A stretch of DNA of 64,000 nt from Tanytarsus gracilentus (GCA_038502055.1 JAXRKN010000033.1:124001-188000); one strand, 5' to 3'. Counted from the stretch's first letter, positions 13,601 through 26,684 are shown. Program-made: numbers and translations. The notes: a model not told the origin generated them from the letters alone.

Positions 13601-16600
13601 AATGAATTGATTTTTGTTGTGTAAATATCAAATTGTGACTGTACTTTCCAAGAGAAGCAATGATACGATGTGGATTGAAACACGGATGAAAAAAGATGAA
13701 TTGAATTTGATTTAAACAAATGATATGGAAAACTTCGTTCCCATAAGCACAAAGAAGGAATGCGATGAGCTTCCAGCTTTCACTCTATAATTAAATTTGA
13801 TGCATTCTCGTGATATGACTTTGAGAGAATGTAATTTATTTGTTTGCGACATTAATTCACAAGAGTTCTTCTTGGTTTTGATGCGGAAAATGTTCAAGTT
13901 TGATTTGAATTAATGTCAAATAAATTGAAAACTTTGTGTGATCTGTGCTGGAGAGAATTTTAATTTCATAAAGTTTTTCATAATACTCAATCAAATTTCT
14001 AAACAAATTCATAAATAGACTTTTTTGAATTATTTTCGATGAAATATGTAAAGTTAGATTTAAATTTTTAAATTACATATCAGAAGATTAATTTGTAATC
14101 GCAGTTAATTCAATTTCAACAGTAACAAATTATTTGCATCCAATATTTGAACTATTGGATATTCAATAAAATTTAACTCATTTTATAAATTAAACGTAAT
14201 TTCTATGAAAAAATAATTAATTCAATTTTTCATTAATGTGCTTTAACCTAATTAAGTGCAGCTTGAAGAATTTTCAACGTAAACGCATTAGAGCTACAAG
14301 CATGTCATTGTCCCATAATGAGTGACATTTTGACACTCTAATTTTACTCGCACAGCTTCATTTTGATCATTAGATGATGATCGTCAGAAAATTGTCCCGC
14401 CTCGGGTGTCTGATGAAATCGAGATGACAAGCAACGCCTCCAAAATGACTTTCCCAATTTTTCTTCTTTCACAATAAACACAGTCTTGAAAAGAAAAGCG
14501 GATTAAATCGACTGATATCTTACTAGTAGTAAATGCTCTGTGGCATTCATTAGTGTTGACGCCTTTCTCAAGTTTGTTTGTTTCTCACATTGAAAAGATG
14601 TATGAGGGGGAGGGAAAATTTATTTGAGCTCAATTTTTATCTCCTCAGTCAACATAAACTTTATGTGTAGAGATTGATAATGATGAAAGTTTATGTGGCT
14701 TTAGGATGGAATTAATCTTGCATATTAAAATTTCACTTGTGATTTAATTTTTTAATGAGTTTATTTTAGGATCTAAATTTTGATATTTTAATTCCAAAAA
14801 TTCAGTTCAAAAATGCTTCGGATTGTTACAATTGAGAAAATTTTCACATTTCCATTTACTCACTCAAATATGCTCGAATTTAAACAATAAATATTGACTG
14901 TCTATGTGTGTTTTCAATCTTCGAATGAGAATCAATTTATGCCTTGTGAGACTTACATCCTCATGTGTTTAGTGATGTTGTTCGTTTCATTTTAGGATTT
15001 CGGAAAGCGATGGTTAAATTTTAAAGCTTTTGATTAAAATTTTCGTAGAACTTTTAAAGATTTTTTGCTTTTTAAAGCTCTTAAATTTTTCCTTGAAAGC
15101 TTTAATTTTTATCAAGAGCTTTTGATCGAAACTTTTAAACCTGTCATGTTTAACTTTATTGTTAATAAAAAGAAGAATTTAGAAGCTTTGGAAAAACAAT
15201 TTCAAAATTAATTAAAATTCCTCATTTCTTACATCAAAGTTTAAGAAAAAAGCTTCGTGTTCATAAAAAATCTTGAAAGCCTTTTCAATAAATTGCTCTC
15301 ACATTATCTTTATAATAACAATTTATCTACAAATTACCTTTCAATTTCAATCTTCTGTCTGACGATAAATCTTTTGTAAAAGTAATTAAGAAAAGGTGAG
15401 ATAAGATAGAGAAAAGAGCTTTAAGATTATATTTTGCTATTACGTGATTGCTTTTTTTTCAGTTCGATCAATTGAGGAGAGAGGAAATCGGCAGCAGATA
15501 GAACTGCTATAATTTCTACGCCATGCCAATGAACAATGCTTGACACGTTCTTACTTTTTCTCTCTGTTTGTTCTCGGTAAACTTTCATTCATTCAACAAC
15601 ATTGAAGCATACGGCAACCAAGACTCGCTCTATATTTATTGAGTCAGAGAAAATGTGTATTTTTGCCTGAAGATGTCACAATTTATAAAGACTCATTTAT
15701 CAAATTGTCATTATATTTTCTCTCCTTCTCTTATTTCAACCCGATGATATATTGTGAGAATTCGTGTTTTGTGGAGTCGTCAGCATTTGCAACTTTGAAT
15801 GGAAATTTCAAACAATTGAGGATTTTGAAACTTTTTTCAACAATGTGCTTACTCAGCTGATGTCCTTTCCATGTAATTCATAAAGCACAGATTCGAGATT
15901 TATTGGTTTGTAAAAAGTTTTTAAATTTCCTTATTCAACGTGAACTTTATCGGATTAAAAAGAGGAAATTAAAATTGATTTTAAAGTGAGAAAAACTGTC
16001 AAAAATTTACAGATTCAATCCATTGTTTTTAATTTTTAATTTGATTTATTTTAAATTTATGAATTAATTAATTGGAATTTTATTAAAAAGCTTTGCAAAG
16101 ATTATTAGAATTTTTGACCCAAATCAAAGAAAAATTTTCAGTCTAGACTCTCTTTAAACTTCCGTTAAAGTTCTTGAGTAAATAAAGAATTTTTAAATTC
16201 CATTCCAAAATGCATTTTCATCCAACACATTACAAATTCGTTCATCCGATAAAGTGACTTTAAAGAGCTTCTCAGTTGACTAACCATGATATAAAGCTTA
16301 AAGGAGAAAGAGAAAATAATGAATATTTGCTGTGGCATGCATAGCAGAAGCCAGAAATGGAAATATTTGAAGCCACAAAGTGTTCATATGTGCTCACATC
16401 CGCACAAACACAAATATCTTCCCTCACACTTTGTCTCTATTTAAAATTCGCTCGTCGGAAATAGTAACAGAGCATGAGAGGGTAAAAAGAAAGCTTTTGC
16501 TTACAAATTTGGCATCATTGGAAAAACATGGAGGAAAAACCATAAAAAGGGCGAAGGGAGCGAGAAAAAGCAACAATAGTCTCTTCTGCATTCCCCTAAT

Positions 16601-17949
16601 CAAAACCTTCTAAATTTTGTCTTTAACATTCATGAAACCACACGAGGGGAATAAAGATAGCAGTCATCAGTTGTTGTAATCATTTGAATATGGTTTGTCT
16701 ATTAAACCGTGATATGATTTAAAATTGTGTTTGTTTAATTTATCTTAAAATGCATGTTTAAATTTTAACATCCAAGCGGATTAAGCAACAACGGATTTGC
16801 GATAAAAATATGACTAGATTAACCCATATGTGAAATCGACTTTGCATAAATTTCTTTTTATTCTCTTCCCATCGCTAAAGCCAACATGACAGATACATGT
16901 ATCTAATATTTATTCCATTGCTGGCATGCAGACGACAATTTTGAAGTAAATATTTGATCTTGTCATCCACGAGCGTGTATTGAAAAATTATTTTATGTAA
17001 ATCAATTTATCTTCTTCACATCAATCCATTATTTTAATTTTAACTCCACTCAGTGATGCAATTTTGTACATACTTCATCAAGCATACTCGTACAGCTCAA
17101 TGAGAGAGTTGAATAAAAAAGATGTTGCGAGTGATCTAACAATAAAATTGCTAATTTCATTTTCCACTTCACCGCAATTTTCTCACTCGAGTTCGCCTTT
17201 TATTTTTGCATTTTATTCAATGAGGGAAAAAAAGCTCTCACGGGGTTTTTGCTGATAAAATTTATTCAACATGGAGGGGAAAAATAAAGAGAGCTGATGC
17301 TAATAAATTTTTCTGTCTGCAATAATATTTCTGTGTAAGCTCTTTCTGATTTATCAAAGCTAATATTTTTATATCTTCATCAGTTTATTTTTGATATATT
17401 GAAGTGGAATAAATAAAAGTGCTTACAAAGCTTTTTTTAACAGAAAATTTAAGATAAAATTTCAAGAATTCTTGAGAGGAATGAAATTTTTTAAAAATTT
17501 AAACTTCCCTTGCATTAACCATTAAACTCAATTTTTCAGCATTAAAATGTTGATGACAGCAAACAAAATTTTAAGAAGAAAAAGTTGCAACAGATTGCTT
17601 TTCATCTTGAAAGGTTATTGAAATGCGATCAATCATAAGCATTTTTCCTTTCTTCATCACCTTTCTTTTTATTTTTCTTTGTTCAATGGCATTGAAACTC
17701 GATGAAATAAATTATGATAATTTTTCATCACTTTGGAGATATTTTTAGAAATTTTATTTAACGGAAATTGATCTTTACAAAAAGAATAATTTTATTGAAA
17801 TAAATTACAAACTTTTTGAAGCACATGAAAGCTTTTCAATTAGGTCATGAAAAAGTTAAATATTTTGATCTGGGTGGGGTTGCACTTGAAAAAATATTCT
17901 TCACAAAATATTATTATTTAAAATGCTGACAAATGACAACCATTGTTTT
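10624..17949. other. Gene desert between transposon and I29 inhibitor genes
   Basis: About 7.3 kb of AT-rich DNA. Every open frame is short (77 codons or fewer), of biased composition, and lacks splice-site support or recognisable motifs. I see no RNA gene, long repeat or transposon ends. Confidence 0.5.
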
Positions 17950-18272
17950 TCAGCTCCAAGCATGTACCATCTCATCTTTAGTCCAATCGCTTGTTTCATC
18001 CAAACCTAATTTGAAAGTGGTTTCACCTTTCTTAAATCTCTCGTTATGCCATTGAATGTGTCCTAATTTATTTTTAAATAACTCAAATCTTCGAATATTT
18101 TCAGTTGGACTGTAAATTTTGTGATATTGGATCTAAAATTAAAATCTGTATTGAATTTTTAAATATTTTTTGTCTTTTTCACCTTATAACTCTCATAAAT
18201 TTCTTCTAAAGATTGAGAAAAACTGTGTACGATTAAAATTGAAAGAAAGAGAAAGAAAAAATATTTCTGCAT
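17950..18272 (-). CDS. Small secreted I29 (cathepsin propeptide-like) cysteine protease inhibitor, copy 1
   Basis: Two minus-strand exons, 18272-18183 and 18132-17950, give 90 residues. Residues 1-20 form a signal peptide: MQKYFFFLFLSILIVHSFSQ. The remainder is a stand-alone inhibitor I29 domain: an ERFNIN-type helix (NIRRFELFKNKLGHIQWHN) followed by the region equivalent to the GNFD motif, here GLDETSDWT, and a short tail ending HAWS. Free I29 proteins (Drosophila crammer, Bombyx BCPI) inhibit cathepsin L-like proteases by occupying the active-site cleft in reverse. No peptidase domain follows. The intron is phase 0 after codon 30, exactly as in copy 2, so the two arose by tandem duplication. 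The usual Asn-Gln-Phe of GLNQFSD is replaced by Asp-Glu-Thr, so target range or activity may have changed. Confidence 0.9.
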
Positions 18273-18844
18273 CTTAAAATTTAGAAAATAATTTAGTTAA
18301 AAAAGTAAGTGAGGTGATTAACTGCCAAGTTATGGGTTTGTACTAAAATACAATTTATTTGTTCTCGCACGTACACACAAAAATGCGCACGATTTTGTTT
18401 ACTCATAGGGCTGAGTCATCACTAAATTACGTCACGCATAATTTGAAACAAATTATTTATTTTTGAACTTTTAAATTAATGTTTTCTCTACTTTTCAAAC
18501 TTAAATTTTTTATCACGTAATTTCCGATTAACCCTGAAAACATTTTGTTCAATCAAGCAAATTATGCACAATTTATCTGTTTGTAGTATCAAAAAAAACA
18601 ATTGTAAAAAACGAAAACACGTTCATGTGTTAGTTTAAATTTTTATTATAAAATTTTTTGTCACACACATTTTCAATTAATTGTTTGCAATTCCACAATC
18701 TGAATTATTTATCAACGAATGGATCATTTTTTGAATTATTTGGATCACTTTCGAAAGGATAGAAACTTAGAAATAAAATTCAAGAAAAAACTTCGTGGGA
18801 AAAATGTAAACAAATAATTTTTTTTGTAACGGTTCACTTTACAT
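18273..18844. other. Spacer between the two I29 genes
   Basis: The 572-bp spacer holds the promoter of copy 1 and the 3' end of copy 2. A minus-strand AATAAA hexamer (18642-18647 on the plus strand) lies about 200 bp past the copy 2 stop. No clear TATA box was found for copy 1. Confidence 0.5.
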
Positions 18845-19194
18845 TTATAATTCGGGTTGTACACTTCCATGAAGATTTTTCAACTCATCACTCGTCCAAT
18901 CACTGAACTGGTTCAAACCTAAAGAATACGTTTCGATTCCTTTATCATAATTTTCATTATGCTTTTCGATTTGCTCGATTTTTTGCTTGAATATTTCAAA
19001 TCTTCGAGGGTCTTCAGTTGCATCGTAGGTTTTGTTGAATTTTTCCTAGAAATTACACAATAAAAGGTTTATGTGTGAAATTTAAGATAATTGACTAATC
19101 TTACTTTATACTCCTTCCATTCCTCTTCAACATTAAGTCCATGATTGCATGCAATTATTGTGATGAGCAGAAAAACTAGGATAATCGACCTCAT
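18845..19194 (-). CDS. Small secreted I29 (cathepsin propeptide-like) cysteine protease inhibitor, copy 2
   Basis: Two minus-strand exons, 19194-19105 and 19045-18845, give 96 residues. The signal peptide is MRSIILVFLLITIIACNHG. The mature part is a complete I29 domain: EEEWKEYKEKFNKTYD, the ERFNIN-type helix (PRRFEIFKQKIEQIEKHN) and a canonical GLNQFSDWT, ending GSVQPEL. It lacks any cathepsin catalytic domain. Stand-alone I29 proteins restrain cathepsin L-type proteases, extracellularly or in the lysosomal route given the signal peptide. The copy keeps the residues degraded in copy 1 and is likely the active or ancestral form. The phase-0 intron after codon 30 is shared with copy 1. Confidence 0.93.
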
Positions 19195-19267
19195 TACTAT
19201 GCACCCTCAAAATACCTCAGATAGAGTTTTACTAATTATCAGCAGATGCTTTCGTACACGACTGACG

Positions 19268-19305
19268 ACTGAGATCTTAAAGTTCTTCGGTGGTTTCAAT
19301 TTATA
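19268..19305 (-). promoter_or_regulatory. Candidate TATA/Inr core promoter of I29 copy 2
   Basis: On the minus strand a TATAAATT box lies at 19305-19298, followed by an arthropod-type initiator TCAGT at 19272-19268 (A at 19270). That is about 35 bp downstream of the TATA box and about 76 bp upstream of the ATG at 19194. The spacing is slightly longer than the usual 30 bp. Confidence 0.4.
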
Positions 19306-22300
19306 TGCGATTTTGCTGCAAACATTTGAGGTGTAAATATTTGACTTTATCAAGTATACACGAACGTTCCCATGAAAGTGATTTTCGTCAAGAAATGTTT
19401 GTGTGCATTGAATCACTCCAATGATTTGTGAGTAAATTGCAGGTTTTAGTTTAAGGGAGGGAGTGTAACATATCGTATTTATCTATATTCTGAATTAATT
19501 TTCGGCGAAATAGCAAATTCCAATATGATGGTTAGAATTATGTCATCAATAACTTCAAAGTGATGAAACTTTGTTATAAAAATAAAATATTTTAACATTT
19601 TAATCTTTATAAAAATTCTTTGATTCATTTAAATTTTGCATTAAAAATAAAAAATTTAAGAAGGGTCAACTTCTTCCTTGAAATTATTTAATATAAATCG
19701 ACTTTTCTCAAAATTTTAATTAATTTTTTTCATGAGAAAAATCTCAAACGATTTTCATATTTTCGCTCCTAGACCAAAAATTTCAATCATCGCATTCGAG
19801 AATTATGAAATTTACGGTTAATATCGAGATAGAGATTCCATCATGTTTGGATGCTGAATATATTTTTCATAGAAATTTGTAAGCAAACAACATTTGTCAA
19901 TCTTCTCTCGTTTAAATCCCAGTGTATGTGTATAAATAAATCTATTTCTTCGAAGATAATATTTAATCTGACTCGAGGAAATAAAAAATCACCTGAAGAG
20001 AGAAAATATTTTTCTAAGATTAGCCGACAAGAGGAAAGAGCTGAAGAGAGCAACAATATGTGCTTGAGAACTTTGGTTTGTATTCAAGAAGCAGAGTTGA
20101 AAAATTGTACAAGAGTTTTTATAAATTCATTTTAAAAATGGTTAAGGAAATTTTTCACTCGTTAAATTTTTTAATTTTTGGTAAATAAATTTCAAGATGA
20201 TATCAAAGTTAAATTTTATATTTTTTATGAAATAATTTAAATCCTCTCGGACTAAAAACTTAATTTTTAAATCGACAAAATTCACCAACACTGAAATCAT
20301 GTCAATTGTATAACAATCAAACAAGAAAAGAAAAACAACGGAAAAAGGTCGAATGTGAGAGAGGAAAAAAAATTCTCCCATGTGGGCCGGGCAGAAAACT
20401 GTATCCGAACGTTGTTCGAAAGCGAGAAGTAAATCGTCTGCGAAAAAAGTTAAATAAATCATATCCGTTCGGACACACTTTTATCGTATCTTTTGTCAAT
20501 CCACACAATTTCCTTCAAATAGAAAAAATCGTATTAAGTGGCACTCGAAAGTGATGTCGGTGGGATTGGCACATGTGAAAAGGAAATGTCGAATTTCCCA
20601 AATGGCAAATAAAGATTAAAACAATGACTTATTTTTCATTAGAAAATGAAAATTGAGCATTATCTTTCAACCACATGGACACGCCACAACTGCGCCTTTC
20701 AGTTCATTCTCGCTTATAAATAAATCAATGCTGTAAATTGGGGAGCTGTTTGAAAAAGTTTTTAAGGTGAGGGGGCATTTCCGATGGGAATTTTTTAGAG
20801 CTGTCAATTCGCTATGTAAAGCTGAACCTTCATCATCGATGCAAAAGAGAGAGAGAAAAAAGTGATAAAAGTCAAATCGACCTTTTAGAAATTGTGAAAA
20901 AGTTAAGTGACGATTGATAGAAGCGATAAAAACGGTTTACTGTGGAGAATAAGGTTTTTCTTAAGGAAATGCCAGAATTAAAAAAGTGTTTAAAGTTCAT
21001 TGAAATCAACATCAAAAATTAAGATGATTCAGAAAAAAAGCTTTTTTGAAAAATGATCACGAAAATCTCAATTTTAAAACTAAAAATACTTAAATTGGAA
21101 ATAAACATTTTATTTTTTTTGCTCTCAAAATGGTCGAATCTTTCTCCCATCCAGATTCAAAACAGCTTCAACTCAATTTTCCTGGATTTCTACACTTTTA
21201 CGTTTACCATAATCTTTTCGAAGCAATATATTCTGAATATTTTAAAAAAAAGTATTCATATCGAACTTAAACGACTGGCACTCACTCCGGATGAATATTG
21301 ATAATAAAATTTCATGCTTCATTTTCTTCTCCGAGATTTACGAAAATTTTCCCAAATGAACGCATTTGAATGCATGAACAAGATAAATATTTGTATAGGT
21401 GGAGAGAGACTTAGGTCTGTCTATATAATAATCGAGTCTCATGAAAACCCACATAAAATTTTCATCTTTAGCACACTGAATAATAAAAAGGAAAATTTAA
21501 AGCTCTTCCGGATGAGTGAAATATGAGATGGTAGAGAATTTGAATGGAATCCACCACTAGAGTGAGAGAGGTTATTTTGTACACGAGCAGCAGTGATGTG
21601 ATTTTACGGGACATTGTCAAATTTCATTAGCTCGAGTGGATTGTAAAGAAGTGTCATGAAATTAAAATGATTTTGTTGTTGCTAGTTATTCGAGTGTTGA
21701 AGAGGAGAAAATTAGTAAAAGAAAATTTTTCTCTTTTACCTCACGCACATTTTCCTTCGACAATGATGTAATAAAAAGATTACATCACTAATGATGCTCA
21801 TTTTATGAACCTTGTTTAATCCCCACGTTTTGTATTCGCAACTCCCTTCCATTTTTCACCTTGCGAGGAGTCTGAATGGTAAACAAAACAGCCATAAAAT
21901 GCCTCGCATTTATCAATAAAATAAACACGGTGAAAAGGAAGCGGAAAAGAAGAATCAGAATGATACCGAGGGCTTTTTATGCCTTGTTTTTTTCACTTTT
22001 CTCATTTCAATACTGACTGCCGTTTATCAAGATTTTGAAATTTTTATTTTTCTTACTTCAACTTCATTTAATTTTTTTCGATTATATTTTGCATATATTT
22101 TACTGAATTTTTATGAAATATTTTCATAGAATTATTTAAAAAATGTGTGGCGAAGTTATAAATTTTCACAATCCCAATAATTACTTGTAAGTAACCTAAA
22201 TAATGTAAATGATTATCCTCAATCATCTAATATTTTTATAGCTCTTATCCAACTGCGACATTTACCCCCATTCCATCTCAAAAAAAGGAGATAGATTCAA

Positions 22301-23255
22301 AAGTGCTGATAGGATTGTGAAAAGTTTTTATGGAGAGCTGAAATATAATAAATTAATGGGAAAATGTGAAATCCCCAAACATAGAACGACGGTTGAAAAA
22401 TGAAAAAGTTTTTGTTCTTGCTCATCTTCCTCTCGAAGCTCTTCTATCTATAATCGCATGAGAGGCAAAGGGATTCATTAATTTTTCACCAGCTATCGCA
22501 TACACAAAATCATTGCGACATAAAATTTCATGCAAAAGGAGAGAAAGAAAGATGATAAAAAATTAATAATTAACTTTTCCTCGTAAGATGAGATAAAAAG
22601 GTGAGTTTGAATTTGAGGGTATTTTTTTGATTGTCCCTTTAGTCTGCTAATTGATGAAACCAAATTATTTTTAAAGGGAGTAAACTCTTTAGTATTCATT
22701 GTCAACAGCATGCGGTTTCATTTTAAATTTTTTACACGTATTTTATAATGGACATTCACCTAATTAATTTGAACACAAAAAACCTTTTGTGAGGGATAAA
22801 ATCACTTGGAAATTGTATTAAATGTAAAAATTAATTTGATCAAATTTTAAATCCATGTTGGTTTTTAATAAATTTTAACAAACGTGTGCCACAAGGGATT
22901 TATTGAATTTTTAACTTTGATATTTGATCAGCGGTGACTGCAGGGCTTAAAACAATCAGATTTTATGATCTGAATTTTATTTCATTGCGATTCATTTACT
23001 TTTGACATTTGTTGTGGTAATTTGCAACATTTTTAATTGATCTTTTTTTGCTGCAGGAAATAAATAAATGGCGGTTTAAATTTCGTTTGATGTTGAAATG
23101 CAAAAACATTTTTTGTTTCCTATAAAATGTTCTGAATTGAATTTAAAAAAAAACATCTGGTCGACTTTAATAAATCTCAGCAAGTTTTTGTCACACCAAG
23201 AAATAAAAAAAATCTAAGTTATTTTCCAAATTTCCTGTATAGACCCTCTTTTATA
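19306..23255. other. Intergenic spacer between the I29 pair and the ClpX-like gene
   Basis: About 4 kb, AT-rich. The overlapping 82-106-codon frames on both strands around 20142-20554 are mirror images of one composition-biased stretch and show no family resemblance. I see nothing else identifiable. A good splice acceptor (pyrimidine tract ending TATAG at 23242) lies just upstream of the ClpX-like start, so a 5' non-coding or short coding exon may sit in this spacer. Confidence 0.45.
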
Positions 23256-24264
23256 ATGCTGAAGCTTTTTGAAGACCGATACAACTTGTCGACACTAAAA
23301 TTCCATCTGGATAACTCGATTGATGAGCAATACTGGGCGAAGGATGTGCTTTCGAAATATGTCTCGTCAAAATTCAATGGACGTCATGGAAATCTGATAA
23401 TGATTGGGCCAAAAAGTGAGTTTCAATTGCGGCCGTCGTTAAACTCAATTTTTTCCCATTCAATCTTGATTTGATTTTCTTCTCTCTCTCTTTTGCAAAC
23501 AAGAATGTGGAAAGCAAAAAATGATTGAGACAATATCGAATTTTGTTCACGTACCGCTTCTTGTTATTGACGATGCACACGAGCTCAAGACTCCTGCCGA
23601 ATGTAAGTTTGAGCACAACATATTGGCTAAATTGCTTCGACTCGCATCGTATGACATCGAGAAGGCATCAGTTGGCATTGTGCTCTTTCGCAACGTCAAT
23701 CACTATCCGATAAGCACTCAAGAATCTATAGCCAAGCTCATGCGTGAAGGTAAACGTGTATTTTGCTAAAGTCATCGTCATTGCAGCTGACATCGATGTC
23801 TTTTCAGATTTATCACTAGCAATTGATCGAACTCCGAGTGAGCCACTGCCGAAGAAACTTATTGGAAAGGATTTTAGCTTCAGAACTGTCATGCTTGTAT
23901 GTGCCATTGATTGCGATATTGAAGGAAAAATTGCAAGACGATATGCACTAGATCTCATGCGAAGAAAATTCAATCGATCAAATGCCATTGATTGTAATGA
24001 CTTAGTGAGGTTAAATGTGTGCCAGGTAAGTTACTCATAAAATGGCATGGTTGCTGTTTGAAAAATCTGTAACGATTTTTTAGCGATATTTTAACAAATT
24101 TTAACTTCTCAACGTGACATAAATTTTTATGAATATATTTCATTTCACGACTCGCTCATAAATATCAAATTTGTCATTAGGAACTTGCTATGCAGCTCGA
24201 TTCAATTGCTCCACTACACGGAAAGTTCGATCAAGTGCTGCAAACGCCATCGTGTAAATTTTGA
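23256..24264 (+). CDS. Degenerate ClpX-like AAA+ protein (probable pseudo-ATPase)
   Basis: Four exons, 23256-23415, 23504-23749, 23787-24025 and 24181-24264, join in phase to 242 residues. The order of segments follows the ClpX large AAA+ domain. A GNLIMIGPKKCGKQK stretch stands where ClpX has its Walker A (GPTGSGKT). NILAKLLRLASYDIEKASVG is the unmistakable counterpart of the ClpX sequence before Walker B. GIVLFRNVNH stands where GIVYIDEIDK is expected. A DLVRLNVCQELAMQL segment stands where ClpX has its EFIGRL arginine-finger region. The Walker A Thr/Ser, both Walker B acids and the arginine finger are all absent. The N-terminal zinc domain and the C-terminal small domain are also missing. 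ATP hydrolysis is therefore very unlikely, yet splice sites and frame are intact. An upstream exon ending at the acceptor at 23242 is possible. A role as a non-catalytic partner of mitochondrial ClpX/ClpP is speculation. Confidence 0.8.
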
Positions 24265-25237
24265 AGAGAGAAAAAGTTTCTCCATTCATTTATTTAACAT
24301 GCGACACGAAAAGTATACAAATTCTAATTAATCAGTGGAAATGATAAGACACGCGAAATAACGTCATAAAAAAGTTTTTCTCCTCTCATCCCGCACCGTG
24401 CACACCTTAACTTACACCAACAAAAATGTACATTGTTTCGGATGAATTTTAAGAAATATATTTAATTGTTATTGCATAAAAAAGAGACAGTAATTGTGTC
24501 TGTATGGGTGCTGATAACGGTTTATTGCCATTTTGAGTTCATTTTCGTGTGAGGTGAAAATTTTTCGCACTCAAAAAAAAGGGCAATGAAGATAGATGAG
24601 TGTGATGAGAGTGCTGGGAATACAGCCAGAGGGATGAAAATAACGAAGAACGACAAAAAGGTCACGGATGATTTAAAATGCAAATTTATAATGACTTTAA
24701 AATAATCTCAAATTTTTTGTTAAATAACACAGTCGAGACTGATGATGTGAAACTAACGCACAACCTTTTAAAAGCTCCACAAAATAAAAAGCACTCTCCA
24801 AGGATTTTATTTCACTTTTAATCTCTCATCTCTCACAAGTTATCCTGTAGGCATTTTGTTTGTCCGTAGATCCATGACTCTTTGTCACGTTTTTTCTCTG
24901 TGTTATGCGTATAAAAATAAACTTTATGATTTATTATGTAAAGTGACTTTATATTTCCCCTCAGCTTTTATACCTTTACTCCCTTTTTTTTATTTACATC
25001 GAGCCTGAGTGACTTTTGGAGATGAGTTGTTAAGTGTTGTTTTTTGGGTTTTGGGTTTTGGGTGAGTAGGTAAGTGTAGTTAGTTAGATTAGAAGGTAGT
25101 GATAGAAAATGTTGGTATATTTGAAGTAAGTAGTTGTTTTGGAATTTATTGAATTTTTAAGAAAACTTTATACGCTTCTTTCAGCATCAAACATATACAG
25201 TGAAAAGTTTTTTATTACATGATGGAGAAAGATGAAG

Positions 25238-25407
25238 AAATAATGGGGGCCCTTGTTTTCCCCAGGGGGGTTTCGTATCGACTGTGGATACTTGCCTAAG
25301 TAGCCCACTAGGCTTCCTTTTCGAGGAACGGGGTCAATCAGGGGGCGCGGCCCCCCCGGGCCCCCACAAACCAAACAACAAACAAACACCGCAGACCCCC
25401 CCCCCAA

Positions 25408-25439
<32 letters not shown>

Positions 25440-25455
25440 ACAAAAAAAAAAAAGG
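25238..25455. other. GC-rich homopolymer island, possible assembly artefact
   Basis: In an AT-rich neighbourhood this stretch abruptly becomes G/C homopolymer-rich (runs of 5-10 G or C), then ends in A runs of about 30 and 12 interrupted only by CAC. It gives long frames on both strands that are simply homopolymer translations. No terminal repeats or convincing target-site duplication were found, although GAAAAGTTTT-like sequence stands on both sides. A collapsed or mis-polished read segment, or a young insertion with a poly(A) tail, are the alternatives. Confidence 0.45.
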
Positions 25456-26684
25456 AAGAGAAAAAGTTTTATTAATTTTTCTCCTTGGTGATGCTCGCTC
25501 GTGGCTTTAAATGTCACTTTAATATTATTTACTCGTGCAGTATTTTCATATTTGAACACACATTTTTTTTTCCTTAATCAAAAAGCTCTCAGTTTGCTCT
25601 CTTTTCCGCAAACATTCGACGGAAAGTTTGCAATAAATTTCCGTTCATAAACGAGAAGTTCGCTTAAAAATTGTAAAAAAAGAACGTGAATAAATTTTTA
25701 TGAAACAGAACTGAAAGAAGAAAAAAAGCATAATTCCATATGCGAGAAGAGAGGGCAAAAAACTTTAAAAAGCTACTACTGCGAAAATATATCGTAAAAT
25801 GATTTTTATTACATTTTCAGTTCCTTTATTTCTCCTGATACGTGCGGTTTCTCCCTCGATACGTTTACAGTGCATGTATGTGAGATGCTTGAGTGTAGAG
25901 TAAAGAATTGAAAATGATATTATGTACGTTCAGTTTCACATTGCAAAAAGGCAATTTTCGATGAAAGTAGGGTGGGAGAGAGATTACACCACGGAGGTTG
26001 GATAAAATGCTTCTGCTATCTATCGTGTTTAGTTGAGCGATGTTGAGACTCACATGATTCCTCAATCATCCATTGCTGCAGAGTTGTTAAAGTTACTTTG
26101 ATGGTTAGTTAAATGATAAAAGCTCAAAAGCTCTTGAATTGAAAGCTGTCTGCATAAAACTATTTTTATTTTAACTTTTAATCTTCAAATAGATTTTTTT
26201 AGTTTTAAGTTAAAACTTTTAACTTACATTAATTTAATGTCAAGAAGCTTTTTTCCATTAAAAGCTCAAAAATAAATAAAATTACCTCAATCACCAACTC
26301 TGAAACTCTTCCATATTTTTTTCTTCTCTATCACATGAGCTATGTATGAAAGTAAGCATGAAAGAACATAAAGCATTTAACCTTTTATTTCTTCCCTAAT
26401 TCAACTTCAGCTTTCTCGCTGCAGTTCCATCATTTGATTGAGAATTAAGTTGCATTTTTTCTCGCTTTTGTCTGTTTCTTTTTGTTGGAGAGATTTTTCT
26501 TTCTCGAACGTATGGTCGGGTAAAATGAGCTAATTAAAAAACCAATTTTAACTGACTTGATGTTAGTTTAGTGATGTAGCAAAAAAGTTTGTCAGTGATG
26601 GTGAGTTTAAGAGTGATGTGAAGAGATTTTTCTGTTCAGTATAAATTTAAAAAGTAAATTTTATATTATTGTAAAAGTCACCCC

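Noticed and set aside
20142..20554. Overlapping frames of 82-106 codons on both strands
   Set aside because: Mutually antisense, composition-biased, no splice signals or family resemblance; judged chance frames.
23668..23988. 106-codon minus frame over the ClpX-like gene
   Set aside because: It is antisense to exons 2-3 of the plus-strand gene, whose spliced product has clear family resemblance; the minus frame has none.
25038..25062. Telomere-like TTTTGGG repeats
   Set aside because: Only about three imperfect units; dipterans do not use such telomeric repeats and there is no chromosome end here.
25168..25559. Overlapping frames on both strands with poly-Phe or poly-Lys
   Set aside because: They are translations of the homopolymer island, not genes.
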